DNA from: Miscanthus floridulus
Taxonomy: Eukaryota; Streptophyta; Magnoliopsida; Poales; Poaceae
Length of the DNA stretch: 64,000 nucleotides
Assembly (NCBI RefSeq): GCF_019320115.1
Contig: NC_089597.1
Span: 118,488,000-118,551,999, forward strand
Direction of reading: 5' to 3'
Under the pieces are notes generated by a model. That model searched no databases, was not told the DNA's origin, and worked only from the letters and a program-made list of their open reading frames with translations. The number at the start of each line of letters is the position of its first letter. Position 1 is the first letter of the stretch. Position numbers and translations under genes: made by a program. Below, in pieces: positions 33,320-44,626 of the stretch.

Positions 33320-34582
33320 CGGCGTCGGCGATGTTAGGGAGCTCGTTGCACTATTGGGAGAAGCGCCGGATGTACCCGCAAAGGGTTTCGCCGGCCTTCT
33401 AGCGATAGTTCTTGAGGTCCCAGGGGTTTCCAGGACGTTTGTACATGCCCTAGAAGTTCCCCACAAAGATCTCCCTCATGTCCGCCCAACCCTGGATGGC
33501 GTCAGACGAAAGGTGTTCCAACCACGCTCGTGCCGAATCAGTGAGGAATAGTGGAAGGTTGCGGATAATGAAGTTGTCATTATCCGCACCACTGGCTTGA
33601 CACGCAAGCCGATAGTCTTCAAGCCAAAGTCTAGGGTTTGTCTCCCTGGAGTACTTAGGGATGTTGGTAGGTGGTCGATACCTTGGTGGGAATGCCGCGT
33701 TGAGGATGTGATGGCCGAAGGCCTGAGGGCCCGGCAGGCCAGGGCTCGGGCTCCGGTCCTCGCCGCTGTCGTAGCGTCCGTTGCATCGAGGATGATAGCC
33801 ATGGCGGGCCCCTTCCCTTGGGTCATCGTAGGTGTGCCTACGAGCGTCAATGGTGCTGCGCGCGTCGCGGTTGTGGGCGAGATGTTGATGTACTGGGATC
33901 GCAGCGCGCTGCCCACCGCCTTATGGCGCTTGGTGGACCAACGCGTCCCCAATGGGACGCACTGAGGGGGTACGCTGGCTGGCATTGGGCTCGTGTCGTC
34001 GAGACATCGAGCTTTCTGCCTGCTGTGCTTCCGCACGCTCAAGTAGCGTGCGAATCTCGCGGTGGACCCAGCGATCTTCGGGCGTCGCGGCCTCTGGAAG
34101 GCCATGAAGTAGGGCCATCGTGGCGGTGATGTTCTGGCTTGCACAAGCAAAGCGGGGAAGGGTTTCATCATCGGCGATGATCCTTTGGTTCACGTCGTGG
34201 GCCATGACGCATGCGTGCCCTCCATCTCCGCGGCGCCTGATCTCCTCGTCAATCTTTTTGTACTCCCAAACAAGCTGCTGTCCGGCCTCATCTATTTCCC
34301 ACTTTTGGGCTTTCAGCTGCTCCACCCCTACGTGAGGTGGGGTCGCTGCTCCCCCTTTGGCTCCGTCGCCGGGGTAACCTCCTCCTCGGAGGCGCTTTCG
34401 ACGCGTCCCTTGGAGGTTTCTGCCATGAAGCATTTCCAGGAGGGATGATGGCTCCCCCTACTGGAGTCAGAACCAGAGTCCAACCCTAGGCCTTCTGCGA
34501 GGAGGCCGTGGAGGGATTCAGTGACGCTTTCGATCATTCCCACGAACTCGTTCGTGAGAAACGGGATCGCGCGCTGGGCCAC
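33320..34582 (-). pseudogene. Gypsy gag, N-terminal part, frameshifted
   Basis: Three overlapping minus-strand frames share this stretch. 34582-34328 and 34433-33921 carry VEQLKAQKWEIDEAGQQLVWEYKKIDEEI and EIRTLLERAEAQQ, a helical region. 34171-33476 ends ERGWNTFRLTPSRVGRT, which in the neighbouring frame reads like the capsid text around AWLEHL...WADMREIFVGNF seen in related elements. Several stops and shifts separate it from the open C-terminal half at 33317. Gag would form particles in the cytoplasm. Confidence 0.65.
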
Positions 34583-34899
34583 AAGGTGGCTTACGGTCGC
34601 CGCGGCGTTGCGGAGACCGAATGGAAATGCCGTCGAGGCGCACCGAGTGGAGCATTCCGGAGAGAGGGTGATGCGACGTGGGGCCTCCCTGGACGGCTGG
34701 GGTCCAAGGGAGATGCCCGGCTAGCCCTCAAGCCTCCGGTAGCTAAAGTTGGCGGATGGGGAAGACTCGACGGCCGCGTGGGCCAGCGCCAACTCTCCTC
34801 CTAGTGTGACAATGAAGTCTAGGTCACCGAAACGCACGTGTGCGCCCGGGACCCAGCTGATTGCATGGTTAGCCATCCGAGGCCTGATTTGGAACGCGC

Positions 34900-34925
34900 A
34901 AAGGTCCCCTACTTGATACGCCAAC
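34900..34925 (-). other. PBS region of the Gypsy element
   Basis: On the minus strand the LTR end CCGACA is followed by GTTGGCGTATCAAGTAGGGG. The smaller element at 55490-58882 has GTTGGCGCGCTAGCTAGGGG in the same position. The two share GTTGGCG and AGTAGGGG/GCTAGGGG, so this is the Gypsy-type tRNA primer site. The exact tRNA was not assigned. Confidence 0.6.
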
Positions 34926-35967
34926 TGTCGGTGTTTCGAACAAACACCGGCTAGTAAATTTATAAATGATGCGCGTTAGGCCCGGATGGTGCGCTAAAGG
35001 ACACAAGGTTTATACTGGTTCGGGCTGAATGTCCCTACGTCCAGTCTGTTGCTGCTTGTGTTATTAGCACCGAAAAAAGATTCGTAGCAGGGGGTACAAA
35101 CGATCGAGAGAGGGACAGGTCCCAAGTCTCTGATGGAATGGTCGAAAGGGTTGCCGAGAGCTTGGGTCGCTGCTCAGCTGTGTGTGAAGTGTTATGTGTG
35201 TTTAACTTATGCGTCAAGAGTCGCTCCCCTTAGTGGGGGGCCCTGCCCTCCCTTTTATAGACCAAGGGGGGGAGCAGAGGTTGCAGATGAGAGAAAGGAG
35301 AAAAACCAGGGGCCAAGAAGCCCCTCCGAAGGTGTTGAGCCCTCCTTTTCCGTTGAGCCAGCCTTGCTGACACGGCCAGACGGTGTCAGGGAGTGGCACG
35401 TTCGCCGGGTGCCCGTGTCCTGGCGATGCCATGCCCTTACCGGATCAGCAAGTGGCCGTGTCCCGTCCCGCCCCTCCGGGTGGCGTGTCGGACAAGGGTG
35501 TTGGCCTATGGCCCTGTGGGGAGCGGACGGCGCGGTGACTGTACGTCCATCACTGTAGATGGCGCGAGTCTCTTCCTGGACCGTAGCGGTTGTCGTATGC
35601 CTGTGCTAGTATCCGCACCCGAGGGCTGATGGCGACGCCTACAACACTGTGGGACAAAAGTCGACGCCTACAACACCTGTGCTTGTCAGCATGAAGGTGC
35701 AGGGTGCAGTCATCGGGCTAGGTGGAGCCAGCCCTCAGCCATCGGTCGGGACGGAGCCTGTCCTCAGACGTCGGGCGAGGTGGAGCCAGCCCCGGGGGTG
35801 GGGGGGTCGGGCGAGGAGGAGCTAGCCCTCGGGGGTCGGGCGAGGCGGAGCCAGTCTTCCGTCGTTCGGGCAAGAAGCGTAGTAGCGTTCTTGTCTGACC
35901 GAAAGCGTCAACGTTCGATGATTATTAGTTTCACCTCATTGAGTACCCCGATATTAGGTCCCCGATA
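34926..35967 (-). repeat. 5' LTR of the Gypsy element (1042 bp)
   Basis: Begins TGTCGGTG and ends CCCCGATA, where the other LTR has CCCCGACA, so the final CA has mutated to TA. It holds a CCTTTTATAGACC TATA-like stretch near 35252, in the opposite orientation to transcription of the element, and a shorter set of the 30-bp units at 35718-35855. Confidence 0.85.
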
Positions 35968-36581
35968 CAACTAATATGTGTCATTTCTATGCAGGATTCC
36001 TTGGACAAAATGGTCACAAACATGGAAGGGCAACGTATATTCCATAGTATCTAGAATCCAGGTAAAAGGTTCATGTCCGTGCTTGCCGATTAGTACTGAA
36101 TATTTCCTTCCTTTGCACTCCGTAAATAAACTTTTTATAAAAGATCGGTATCTCTACTTTTAGTGTGCAGTATGAAGGCTTCTATCTCAAATTTAAAGGA
36201 AATGGAATTGTACCACCATAAGATGTGCTCTTAAAAAGGTAGCCTGCTACATTGAGCTGCCATGATCCTATGATGTGACCAATTTTGCTCTGTTTTTTAT
36301 CACTTTCGCTTGCTAAACATTGAATCAGTACATACCTCATCATTTATTATACAAATTTAATTTCCAAAGCCTTAGACCACTGTCAAAATGATCCGGTGAA
36401 CTCTCATCCTGTTCAGCTTAGTTACTTTTAGTAAATATAATCTTTATTTAGTGTGCTACCTCACGTCACCGTGAAATTTAGTGTTAAACCGTGAAGCATT
36501 GTGCTGTGCACCAAGCTAACACTATCTACTTTTGACTCATTTACAGGTGACCTTCCAACAATATATTGCTGTTCTGCACAC
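35968..36581. other. Intergenic sequence between Gypsy LTR and WAK fragment
   Basis: AT-rich. A 70-bp exon-like block at about 35995-36061 (TGCAG before, CAG/GTAAAA after) is seen on the plus strand but has no recognisable translation. Nothing else supported. Confidence 0.35.
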
Positions 36582-37148
36582 TTACATCTGCTCTTTTTGG
36601 ACATAACAGTCACGTAACTTGAAGCTTTTACGATCCTCGAATCTTAACCAACAATAGGATACAAAGGCATGTAATGATGTACAATTACCACCCATTGCTA
36701 TTCTGACCTGCGCGTTGCAACCAGTGACATTTAGCGAGATGGCTGCAAGCACAAATGAATTCCCAGAACTCCATGCCATATTGTAAACATTGACACCGTA
36801 ACTCACGGGGATAGTCGATTGGATATTGATATACAAAAATTGGGTGCCTCCCCCATAATAGTCGTACGTAGGTATGCCAATATTTTCTGCAACCTGGGTT
36901 CCATCACGCAAGAGGAGTATTGGGGGTTGAGCGGACTCGTTGCAGGTGAGCGCAAAATCCGGACCCCGGGAACAATGACTACCGATGCCAAAGGGATAGG
37001 TGAAGGTCATGTCACCACAGCTCGTCTTGCAACCGGCGAGGGTGGCGATGGAGGGGCTTCCATGGACGACTTCCGAGGATGCTGCCGCCACCAATTGAAT
37101 GCCGAGCAGTGCACGCAGCAGCAATGGAAACATGAGCTCCACCGCCAC
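36582..37148 (-). pseudogene. Wall-associated receptor kinase-like protein, extracellular domain only
   Basis: One hundred and eighty-eight residues. Residues 1-23 form a signal peptide (MFPLLLRALLGIQLVAAASS). The GUB_WAK pectin-binding domain follows from about residue 38: AGCKTSCGDMTFTYPFGIGSHC, then FALTCNES and ISLNVTGCNAQVRI. Proteins with this domain sit in the plasma membrane and bind cell-wall galacturonans; full-length family members have several hundred residues with EGF, transmembrane and kinase parts. Here the frame leaves the family text after MGGNCTSLHA and stops, and no transmembrane or kinase exon is visible downstream. It is either a first exon of a truncated gene or a secreted remnant. 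A TATA-like ATATAGG lies near 37236-37242, about 90 bp upstream. Confidence 0.7.
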
Positions 37149-37261
37149 CGGTGCTCTTCTCTCTAGGCTTGGATTATAACTTTTTCTATGAAATGTGTGG
37201 TCTGCAGTCCGAACGAATGAACTTCTCTGCCTTTACATATAGGACTAATCGGGCCAACTAA

Positions 37262-37400
37262 GGCTTTGTTTGGCTGCACATAAATTCACTTCAATTCACG
37301 TGGTTTGGGAGGGATTGGGATAGAATTTAGTTTAAAACACATCTCAATCCCTCCCAAACCACGTGGATTGGGGTGTATTTGTATGCAACCAAACAAGCCC
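37262..37400. mobile_element. Hairpin MITE (139 bp) with TAA target duplication
   Basis: Ends GGCTTTGTTTGGCTGCA and TGCAACCAAACAAGCCC are inverted repeats. The long interior stem pairs ACGTGGTTTGGGAGGGATTG with CAATCCCTCCCAAACCACGT. TAA flanks both sides (37259-37261, 37401-37403), the 3-bp target of PIF/Harbinger (Tourist-type) elements. Confidence 0.8.
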
Positions 37401-37403
37401 TAA

Positions 37404-38490
37404 GTCAATTCCAGTGACTACATGGTCGGACCGGATTTAGGCAAAGGTTGTTGTCAAATTATTTTTTTCTATAAGCATACTTTTGTACTGGTCAACTTTG
37501 GCTGCTTAGTAACTACTTCCTCCCTAAGATGTTTTGTCTTTTCTAGATATATTAATTTTACTATGTATGTAGACATAGTGTCTATCTAAGTGCATATCAA
37601 AAGCTATGTTTATAGAAAATCCAAAACGATTTATAATTTGGAATATGGAGTATTACAAAACAGTACTAGTATCTCATGATTTTTTTATTTTTAATATCTT
37701 AAATTAGAAATAACCCCACCCACTTTTTTTATTTTTGTTTCTAACCTTTTGGCAGCGCCATGGCAAAAAAAAGTTGGCACATCCATGCATTAGTGTGGTA
37801 CGATCTGCCATGCTGGATAGCAATTTCCATGTGGAAATCCTTGTCGTGCCTCCCATTGGTGCAGTAGTACTGTAGCACCACACCATCTGGACTGGCGCGA
37901 CAATGCGCCACCTTAGAAAAATCGTATAGTTTCCACACAACCTCGGATGAAGATGGTTATAGATGAAAATTTTAGCAATCGATGAGATCTACAGCTTTCT
38001 AGTTTTTGAGGTTTATTAGTTGGGGTCATTAACATGCTCAAAAGATACTATAAATTTTCAGCACCATATTAAATTAAAAAAATCCTTTGGTATCGGTCTC
38101 TCCAATCCAACTCATTTTCGTTCTGCCATTCTCTTACAAAACCCTAAAGGCCGATAACATCTCCTCCCAGTTGTGCCTGCGTGACGAGATCCCATGCTCA
38201 TGTCCATCCCTGATCATGTTGCTACCTCATCAGCGTGCTCTCCCCACTGACATCTTGCTGTGGTATCTGTGAGTTATCTTTAAGAAGCGTCGGTTTCTTA
38301 GGTAAATAGTCTTCTTGGATGCATCCAGGTACACCCATGAAGTAGCATGCAACTATACTAAGCATCCCGTCTTCCCTTTGATCTGTCTCGACAAAGCAAA
38401 CAACACAGGACTATACCGTCAAACATCGGTACCCCATTCCTCCCTAGCATCTCCATTTGTTGCATCAATGCCTCAAGGGAACATATCTAT
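37404..38490. other. Intergenic sequence, no supported gene
   Basis: AT-rich with short frames only. The two overlapping minus frames at 37704-37940 have no recognised domain. The right end may already be part of the CACTA remnant that becomes recognisable from about 38500. Confidence 0.35.
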
Positions 38491-38499
38491 ATCAATGCC

Positions 38500-39062
38500 T
38501 TGTTGTTTGGGACATTGAATGAGAATAGTGAACATAAGGTACTTTTGCTTCTGTCACTGCCACATGGGGATGTTGTACATGGTAAGATCACTAGTCATGT
38601 GCTGTGGTCATTGGTCCTCTCGTTGAAGAGATTCATTCTATTGGTGCTCAAGCCGAACCATACATCCTTTGGTCAGAACAAAATTTGGTGTGCTTCGCAT
38701 CGAACAATTGCCATTGGGCAACATCAGTTAGGTGTCGAATCTTACCCACCTGTCATGAGTGCAGCTTGTTTAGGGTTTAGGAACATACGCCTCAAGAGAT
38801 CGACGATTGGTAGGTATCACATTACCAACATAGGAATTCTCCTCTGCTTCGCATCGTTGCCTAAAGGAGTGTCCTTTTGGGGTTGAGAATCATGTGCCAC
38901 CTTTTGCCCACTCTTCTTCCTCTTATTCCCAGCGGAGGAAATACCGTCGGGTTTATCCCTGGTGTAAAGGTCATTGTTCTTGTACCGACTGGCGCCACAT
39001 CTAGGGCATTTATCTAATGACTTGAACGCCACGGTAAAGGATATAGTTGTTTGGGCATGCAT
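38500..39062 (-). pseudogene. CACTA (En/Spm) TNP2-type transposase remnant
   Basis: Minus-strand text FKSLDKCPRCGASRYKNND, then GNKRKKSGQKVAHDSQPQKDTPLGNDAKQRRIPMLVM, resembles the zinc-containing segment of TNP2-like transposases of plant CACTA elements. After a stop it continues YLPIVDLLRRMFLNPKQAALM (YLP...DRLRRLF..NP in the family). Further down, near 38640-38540, NLFNERTNDHST and SPCGSDRSKSTL resemble the N-PF-x-x-x-N-x-HSTWPV...P-W-L-C region. Multiple stops and deletions. The transposase would cut and paste CACTA DNA in the nucleus; this copy is dead. The SIRE-like LTR at 39188 lies just behind it. Confidence 0.7.
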
Positions 39063-39187
39063 GGATTTTTTTCAATATTGTCAATGGAATTATAACCTAC
39101 TTCTTTTTGTGTGTGTTGGCGGGAACAAAGTTCAGCTATGGGAGCAACCATGACAAGAGACGCAATAGATCATTGAAACTGTGATAT

Positions 39188-41119
39188 TGAAAGGTCCTAA
39201 TGGCTAGACGGGGGGTGAATAGCCTATTTAAAAATTTCTACAACAACACTTAACAAACCGGTTAGACAATTATGAGACGAAGCGAGTGTTGCGCTAGCCT
39301 ACTAAAAATGCAAGCCACCTACCACAATTCTAGTTTATGTAGTTTCTATCCACACAATAACTATGTCACTACACTAAGTTAGCGTGCTCTCAAAGGCTAA
39401 CTAAAGAGTCACACTAACCAAACTAACAAGCTCTCACAACTAGCTACACTAAAGAGCTTGACAACTAGTTTGCAGTAATGTAAAGAGAGTGAGCAATTTG
39501 TTTATACCGCCGTGTCGAGGAAGGAGCCAATCAATCACAAGAATAAATATCAATGAAGACCAATCACCTCGGAATCAAATGATGAACACAATGATTTTTT
39601 ACCGAGGTTCACTTGCTAGCCGGCAAGCTACTCGTTGTGGTGATTCATTCACTTGGAGGTTCACGCACTAATTGGCATCACACGCCAAACCCTCAATAGG
39701 GTGCCGCACAACCAACACAAGATGAGGATCACACAAGCCACGAGCAATCTGCTAGAGTACATTTTGGCTCTCCGCCGGGGAAAGGTCAAGACCCTCACAA
39801 TCACCACGATCGGAGCCAGAGACAATCACCACCCTCTGCTCGATGATCCTCGCTGCTCCAAGCCATCTAGGTGGCGTCAACCACCAAGAGTAACAAGCGA
39901 ATCTCGCAGCGAAACACGAACACCAAGTGCCTCTAGATGCAAACACTCAAGCAATGCACTTGGATTCTCTCCCAATCTCACAAAGATGATAAATCAATGA
40001 TGGAGATGAGTGGGAGGGCTTTGGCTAAGCTCACAAGGTTGCTATGTCAATACAAATAGCCAAGAGAGTGAGCTTGAGTCGGCCATGGGGCTTAAATAGA
40101 AGCCCCCACGAAATAGAGCCGTTGTACAACTTCACTGGACACAACACGGGGTGACCGGACGCTCTGGTCATATTGATCGAACGCTGGACCTCAGCGTCCG
40201 ATCACACATGCATGCCACGTGTCCCCTCTCTTCAAATGTTGATAGCCCGATTTCAACGGTCAAGTGATGATCGGACGCAGCAGCTCAAAGAGACCGGACG
40301 CTGAACCCCAGCGTCCGGTCGTTTCCAGTAAGCATCCAGAGACGACTTTTCACGACCGGACACGTCCGGTCATGCTCGACTAGACACACCCAGCGTCCGG
40401 TCACTCAACGACTCCTCTGTGCGTGACCATGTCAGTGTGACCGGACGCAGCCAGCCAGCGTCTGGTCGTTTCAGCGCCAGTGTCCGGTCGATGACCGATG
40501 CTGCGCTTTTTCTGCTGCTACTGACCGGACGCGTCGGTCCTTCAGAGACCAGTGTCCGGTCACTTACAGTGTCCTCCATCTTTTCTATCTAGGGCGCCGG
40601 TGGCACCGTCGGACTGTCCACACTCTACGGGCAGACACTCCGCCGGTGAAGTTCCTAACCCTTGCTCAAATGTGCCAACCACCAAGTGTAACACCTTGTG
40701 CACATGTGTTAGCATATTTTCACAAACATTTTTCAAGGGTGTTAGCACTCCACTAGATCTTAAATGCATATGCAATGAGTTAGAACATCTAGTGGTACTT
40801 TGATAACCGCATTTCAATACGAGTTTCACCCCTCTTAATAATATGGCTATCGATCCTAAATGTGATCACACTCACTAAGTGTCTTGATCACCAAAACAAA
40901 ATAGCTCCTACCATTTATACCTTTGCCTTGAGCCTTTTGTTTTTCTCTTTCTTCTTTTCGAGTCCAAGCATTTGATCATCACCATGGCACCACCATCATC
41001 ATGTCATGATCTTTATTTGCTTCACCACTTAGAATGTGCTACCTATCTCATGATCACTTGATAAACTAGGTTAGCACTTAGGGTTTCATCAATTCACCAA
41101 AACCAAACTAGAGCTTTCA
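39188..41119 (-). repeat. 3' LTR of a second SIRE-like Copia (1932 bp)
   Basis: TGAAAG...CTTTCA, related to the LTRs at 1841 and 11492 but clearly diverged. The five bases before it are GATAT; the partner site is lost because the element is cut at its other end. Motif cluster GACCGGACGC/GCGTCCGGTC at about 40150-40560. Orientation is minus, from the polypurine tract at its inner side. Confidence 0.85.
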
Positions 41120-42563
41120 ATCTCCCTCTTTTTAGTAATTGATGACAACACTTTCACAAAGATATGAATTGAAATTCAATTGAATCCATGTTGCTTGCCC
41201 AAGCATTTTTACCATTTGTAAAAGGATATGGACAAGTTTCATGAATCCCAAATGGTAGCAATTGCTCCCCCTATATATGTGCTAAGAGTTTGGATTGTAG
41301 CTTGCACATATGCTTAGATGGGAAATATAGGAGACAATGTCTACCAAATGATACTAAGGTGTAAAAGATGGACCTTTGAAGCGTGATACGAATCGGAGTG
41401 CACCATTATACCATCCTTAGCACCATGGTTAGCTTGATACCACTTGGAAATACTTGGAAATGAAATCATTAGATATCCTATGCATGCTAGTTTTTCATTT
41501 TATCATTCAAACCTACAACTAGCATACACCACACAAGCATGAATATTGAAATTTAAAACTTGTGCCATGCAAGCAAACATATGAAATGCACATTCAAATG
41601 CATCATATAAGTTCATGAGCTTGCTCCCCCTACTTGTGTGCTCAAAATTTTAATTGTTAATTGATCCCTTTCTTGATCCCTTTCCTCTGTTATGTCTCTC
41701 CCCTTATGTCAAGTTCTCCTCCCATCACTTGTATCTTTATTTCTCTACCCTTTGTGTTGTTTTTTCACTATATTTGTGCACTATTTCTCCTCCTTTGTCA
41801 TTAATGACTACAAAGGCTTAAATTATAGATAGGTTGAGATTACCAATGTCAATCAATGGGGTGAGAATCATTTTCTCAAATTTGGTCCAATCTAGATCAT
41901 TTACCAAAGATATTTAACTCGGTTTGATCCAAGGACAAGCTTCTTCACACCTCCAAATAAGGGTTATATTGTACCATGTTGAGTTAAACACTTAGAGCTC
42001 ATTTTCTAGATCAAACACTAAGTTTACAAGCCCACAAACATGTCATATGCTACCACTAGATCAAAATAAGCATAGAAGCAATAGTGGTACCATACAATCA
42101 TCAAATTCATTTGATATTCATGAATGAGCCTATTAAATATGAAAGATGTCTAGATGCACTAAACATGTCCTTATCAAGGATATATGCCATGTCAATCAAC
42201 TTTTATCTTGGATTGCTCGAAGGAGAGGCATGTTATATGAGTGGGGGTGCATCAACACATATTTGAGAAATTCAATATATTCAACTCATTCCTTAGCTTG
42301 CAAAACATTTTCTTATCCAATGACTTGGTGAATATATCGGCAAGTTGATCTTCGGTGCCTACACTCTCAATGCAAATATCCCTTTTTTATTGGTGATCTC
42401 TTATGAAATGGTGGCGGACATCAATGTGCTTTGTTCTTGTATGTTGAACCGGATTGTTGGTCAATTTGATTGCACTCCCATTGTCACATAGCAATGGCAC
42501 CTTTTTGAACTTGATTCCACAGTCACTCAAAGTGACCTTCATTCAAAGTATTTGTGCACAACC
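41120..42563 (-). mobile_element. 3' internal part of the second SIRE-like Copia, truncated
   Basis: Starts at the LTR with a pyrimidine-rich run on the plus strand (ATCTCCCTCTTTTT, the polypurine tract of a minus-strand element). It matches 5122-6390 of the first element, from GCTCCCCCTA to the RNase H region around CAATGCAAATATCCCTTTTTT. The similarity stops near 42563, inside RNase H. Coding sequence here is short and broken. Confidence 0.8.
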
Positions 42564-42825
42564 ATGAAACTTGGAAAAGTCATGGTTGCTTATCACTGGC
42601 AAATTTATTTGAGTCTTTATCAACTCATTTTCATGCCAGCCTAGTCTGTTGACCGATGCATCAACTCAGTCTCTCACAAGTTCCCCAAAATTTCTTAATG
42701 CCGTGTAAATTCGGTCCAACGGACAACTGTCAGTGTCAGTGAAAAGGGCTGTGTTTGATGCAGAAAACTGCAAGTCATCAAGTCAGAAATACGCCAGAGA
42801 AAATCATAATGCCATCAAGTCATCA
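42564..42825. other. Intergenic sequence, nothing recognised
   Basis: No domain, no repeat family recognised after the Copia truncation point. Confidence 0.4.
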
Positions 42826-42941
42826 AGCTAAAAGAAAGATCGATCCTATGTCTACAGTATCAATTAAGATTGCCGCGCACATAAGCTAAAAGAATGATCG
42901 ATCCTATATCTACGGTATTAATTAAGATTGTCGCGCACACA
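42826..42941. repeat. Two-copy tandem repeat, 58-bp unit
   Basis: Units 42826-42883 and 42884-42941 start AGCTAAAAGAA(A/T)GATCGATC and end CGCGCACA(T/C)A. They differ at six or seven bases. Confidence 0.8.
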
Positions 42942-43265
42942 CGAGACATTCATTATCTGTGCTTTTACTGTTCCTTGATTGTAGGCTAGTTCGATCACAG
43001 ACCCTCCCATTTGGTAGAGATTCTTCAGCAGCTCCTGGAGCTATTTTGCGGCTTTCTTTACCAAACGGGTCAAAACAGGAAGTGCTCCTCGCGAGGAGCT
43101 CCTGAAATCACGCTCTCAATCACGCTGGTGTCAGACGATCCCCTTTTGCCCTCCTGCAATGAGCTCGTAGGCAAACATGGTAGGGTGGCGGCGCGTGGTC
43201 GGAGTAGCAGAGGTGGGCCAAAGCCCCCAGCATTGACCTGAATCGCGGCATGCACGAACTAGAGC

Positions 43266-43502
43266 GGCTGTGTTTAGTTGGGTGAAATTTAGGAATTTGG
43301 CTATTATAGCATCATTTTTATTTGGCAACTAGTATTCAATCATAGACTAATTAGGCTCAAAACGTTCGTCTCGCGATTTTCAACTAAACTATGTAATTAG
43401 TTTTTTTTGTCTATATTTAATGCTCCATACACGTAGCGTAAGATTCGATGTGATGGCTACTGTATCTCTTTTTGGGAAAACTTTTTGGAACTAAACAAGG
43501 CC
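43266..43502. mobile_element. MITE of the GGCCTTGTTTAG family, reverse orientation
   Basis: Starts GGCTGTGTTTAGTTG and ends GGAACTAAACAAGGCC. The interior has CATAGACTAATTAGGCTCAAAACG, CTATATTTAATGCTCC and AGATTCGATGTGATGGC, the reverse complement of the motifs in the MITE at 14894-15134. Confidence 0.78.
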
Positions 43503-44165
43503 ATAGTTGCCGGGCTGTGCGGTGGAGGGGAAGCGCCAGGAGTCGTCGGGGTGGGTGCGGATGGGCCGGAGATGAGTTGTCGACTCTGCAGGCGAGGCGT
43601 GGTGTCGGGAGTTGTCGGGGCGAAGTAGCGGGGGCAAGGCACGTGAGGGCAGAGTAGTCGGCTGTCGTGGTATAAGCGGGGTGGAAGAACGGATGGTGGT
43701 GGTCGGATGAAGATGAGCAAGAAACGGATGGTGGGCTGACCAAGAAGATGGGTTTATTTTAATAGGCTAGGCAAGAAAAAGGAAACAAAAAAAATAAAAG
43801 GGTATTATAGTCATTTCTTTGTTTTCAATAACAAGAAGAAGCTAATTTTTACCAAACATATTTCTAAAACAGCTCTAGCTCTAACAGTAAACCTGGTCCA
43901 GCAGCCGAAAGTAGAAAAAGTTGTACCAAATGGGCACTAAGACAGGCTACTCTGCTCCTGCCACAATCGGAACAGAACACGTTGTGGATTATGAGGTGGG
44001 GACTAGGGAACAAATAAATCGACCGTACGTCAACTCCTCAAGCGCAGCTGCACGTGTGGTGGGAACTGGTGGCGACGCGTCTACCCTCCTCTATGGCAGC
44101 CCGCGCTCATCTTCCCATGGCGTTCGGCGCCACAGACACGCAACGTTTCGCTCCTGCCCAGGTAG
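43503..44165. other. Intergenic, GC-rich then AT-rich, no supported gene
   Basis: Several overlapping frames on both strands (43417-43743 minus, 43921-44181 plus) are low-complexity and have no domain. Confidence 0.4.
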
Positions 44166-44169
44166 AGAG

Positions 44170-44390
44170 AGAGGTGAATAGTCATTTTTAAAACTTAAGT
44201 GCTAAGGCTAGATGAAACAAATATGAAACTAAACTAATCAATCGTCTAGCCACGACTATACTCCTCTATCTAAATTCAAGCACCCTACAAAGATCCTACA
44301 CAATATAGCAACTAGGGTGCCGAGCCAGTGAGAGCTCACGTATGCAAGTCTAGCTAGTATGAGTGGTCACACAAACCTAAGCAAGTAGAA
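44170..44390. repeat. LTR-like fragment of another Copia family
   Basis: GAGGTGAATAGTCATTTTTAA followed by GTCTAGCCACGACTATACTC has the layout of SIRE/Angela-type LTR starts. A related, more decayed stretch lies at 53684-53850. It borders a gag fragment at 44392-44613. Boundaries uncertain. Confidence 0.4.
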
Positions 44391-44391
44391 C

Positions 44392-44613
44392 TCAAGCAAG
44401 CACGAGGGAGCTCCTATGCATACTAGTGAGAAAATGGTAAACACTAAGAAATTTGTTTCTCTTGCACAATTCCTTGTATTCTTCTCTCTTCTTGTTCATG
44501 AGAGAATGAGCCTCTTGCAACATCTCGAAGAGTTCCTCCTTAGAGTACTCTTCCTCATCCTCACTATCACTCTCACTCTCATCATCGGATTGTATCTTAG
44601 TGGCCTTAGCCAT
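44392..44613 (-). pseudogene. Copia gag fragment (acidic and coiled-coil part)
   Basis: MAKATKIQSDDESESDSEDEEEYSKEELFEMLQEAHSLMNKKREEYKELCKRNKFL matches in kind the gag tail of the first Copia (EEYSKEELMDMCEQVH, ECKELNKKVKFLE at about 10070-10180). Seventy-three residues, cut on both sides. The gag-only element's LTR is inserted at 44627 right beside it; TCGAT precedes the LTR and may be half of a target duplication. Confidence 0.7.
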
Positions 44614-44626
44614 TAAGCATGTCGAT

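Larger units (their letters stand above)
19914..35967 (-). mobile_element. Ty3/Gypsy retrotransposon, Tat lineage, about 16 kb, with antisense gene
   Basis: The 5' LTR at 34926-35967 and PBS region (34900-34925) lie at the right; gag, protease, RT, RNase H, archaeal-type RNase H and integrase follow towards lower coordinates. A long 3' region (20855-28790) carries a gene on the opposite strand, and the truncated 3' LTR is at 19914-20854. Integrase after RT marks Ty3/Gypsy. The second RNase H, DGGNGLNIMY protease and antisense ORF mark the Tat group (RIRE2/Retand/Grande relatives). About 150 bp at the outer end of the 3' LTR are missing, so no target duplication can be read. All pol domains carry lesions. 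Confidence 0.88.

Noticed and set aside
32821..33402. Plus-strand ORF of 193 residues opposite the Gypsy gag
   Set aside because: Shadow of the gag and protease frame; composition-driven, no recognisable motif.
43417..44181. ORFs at 43417-43743 (minus) and 43921-44181 (plus)
   Set aside because: Low-complexity proline/serine or mixed text with no domain or splice context; the first overlaps a MITE.
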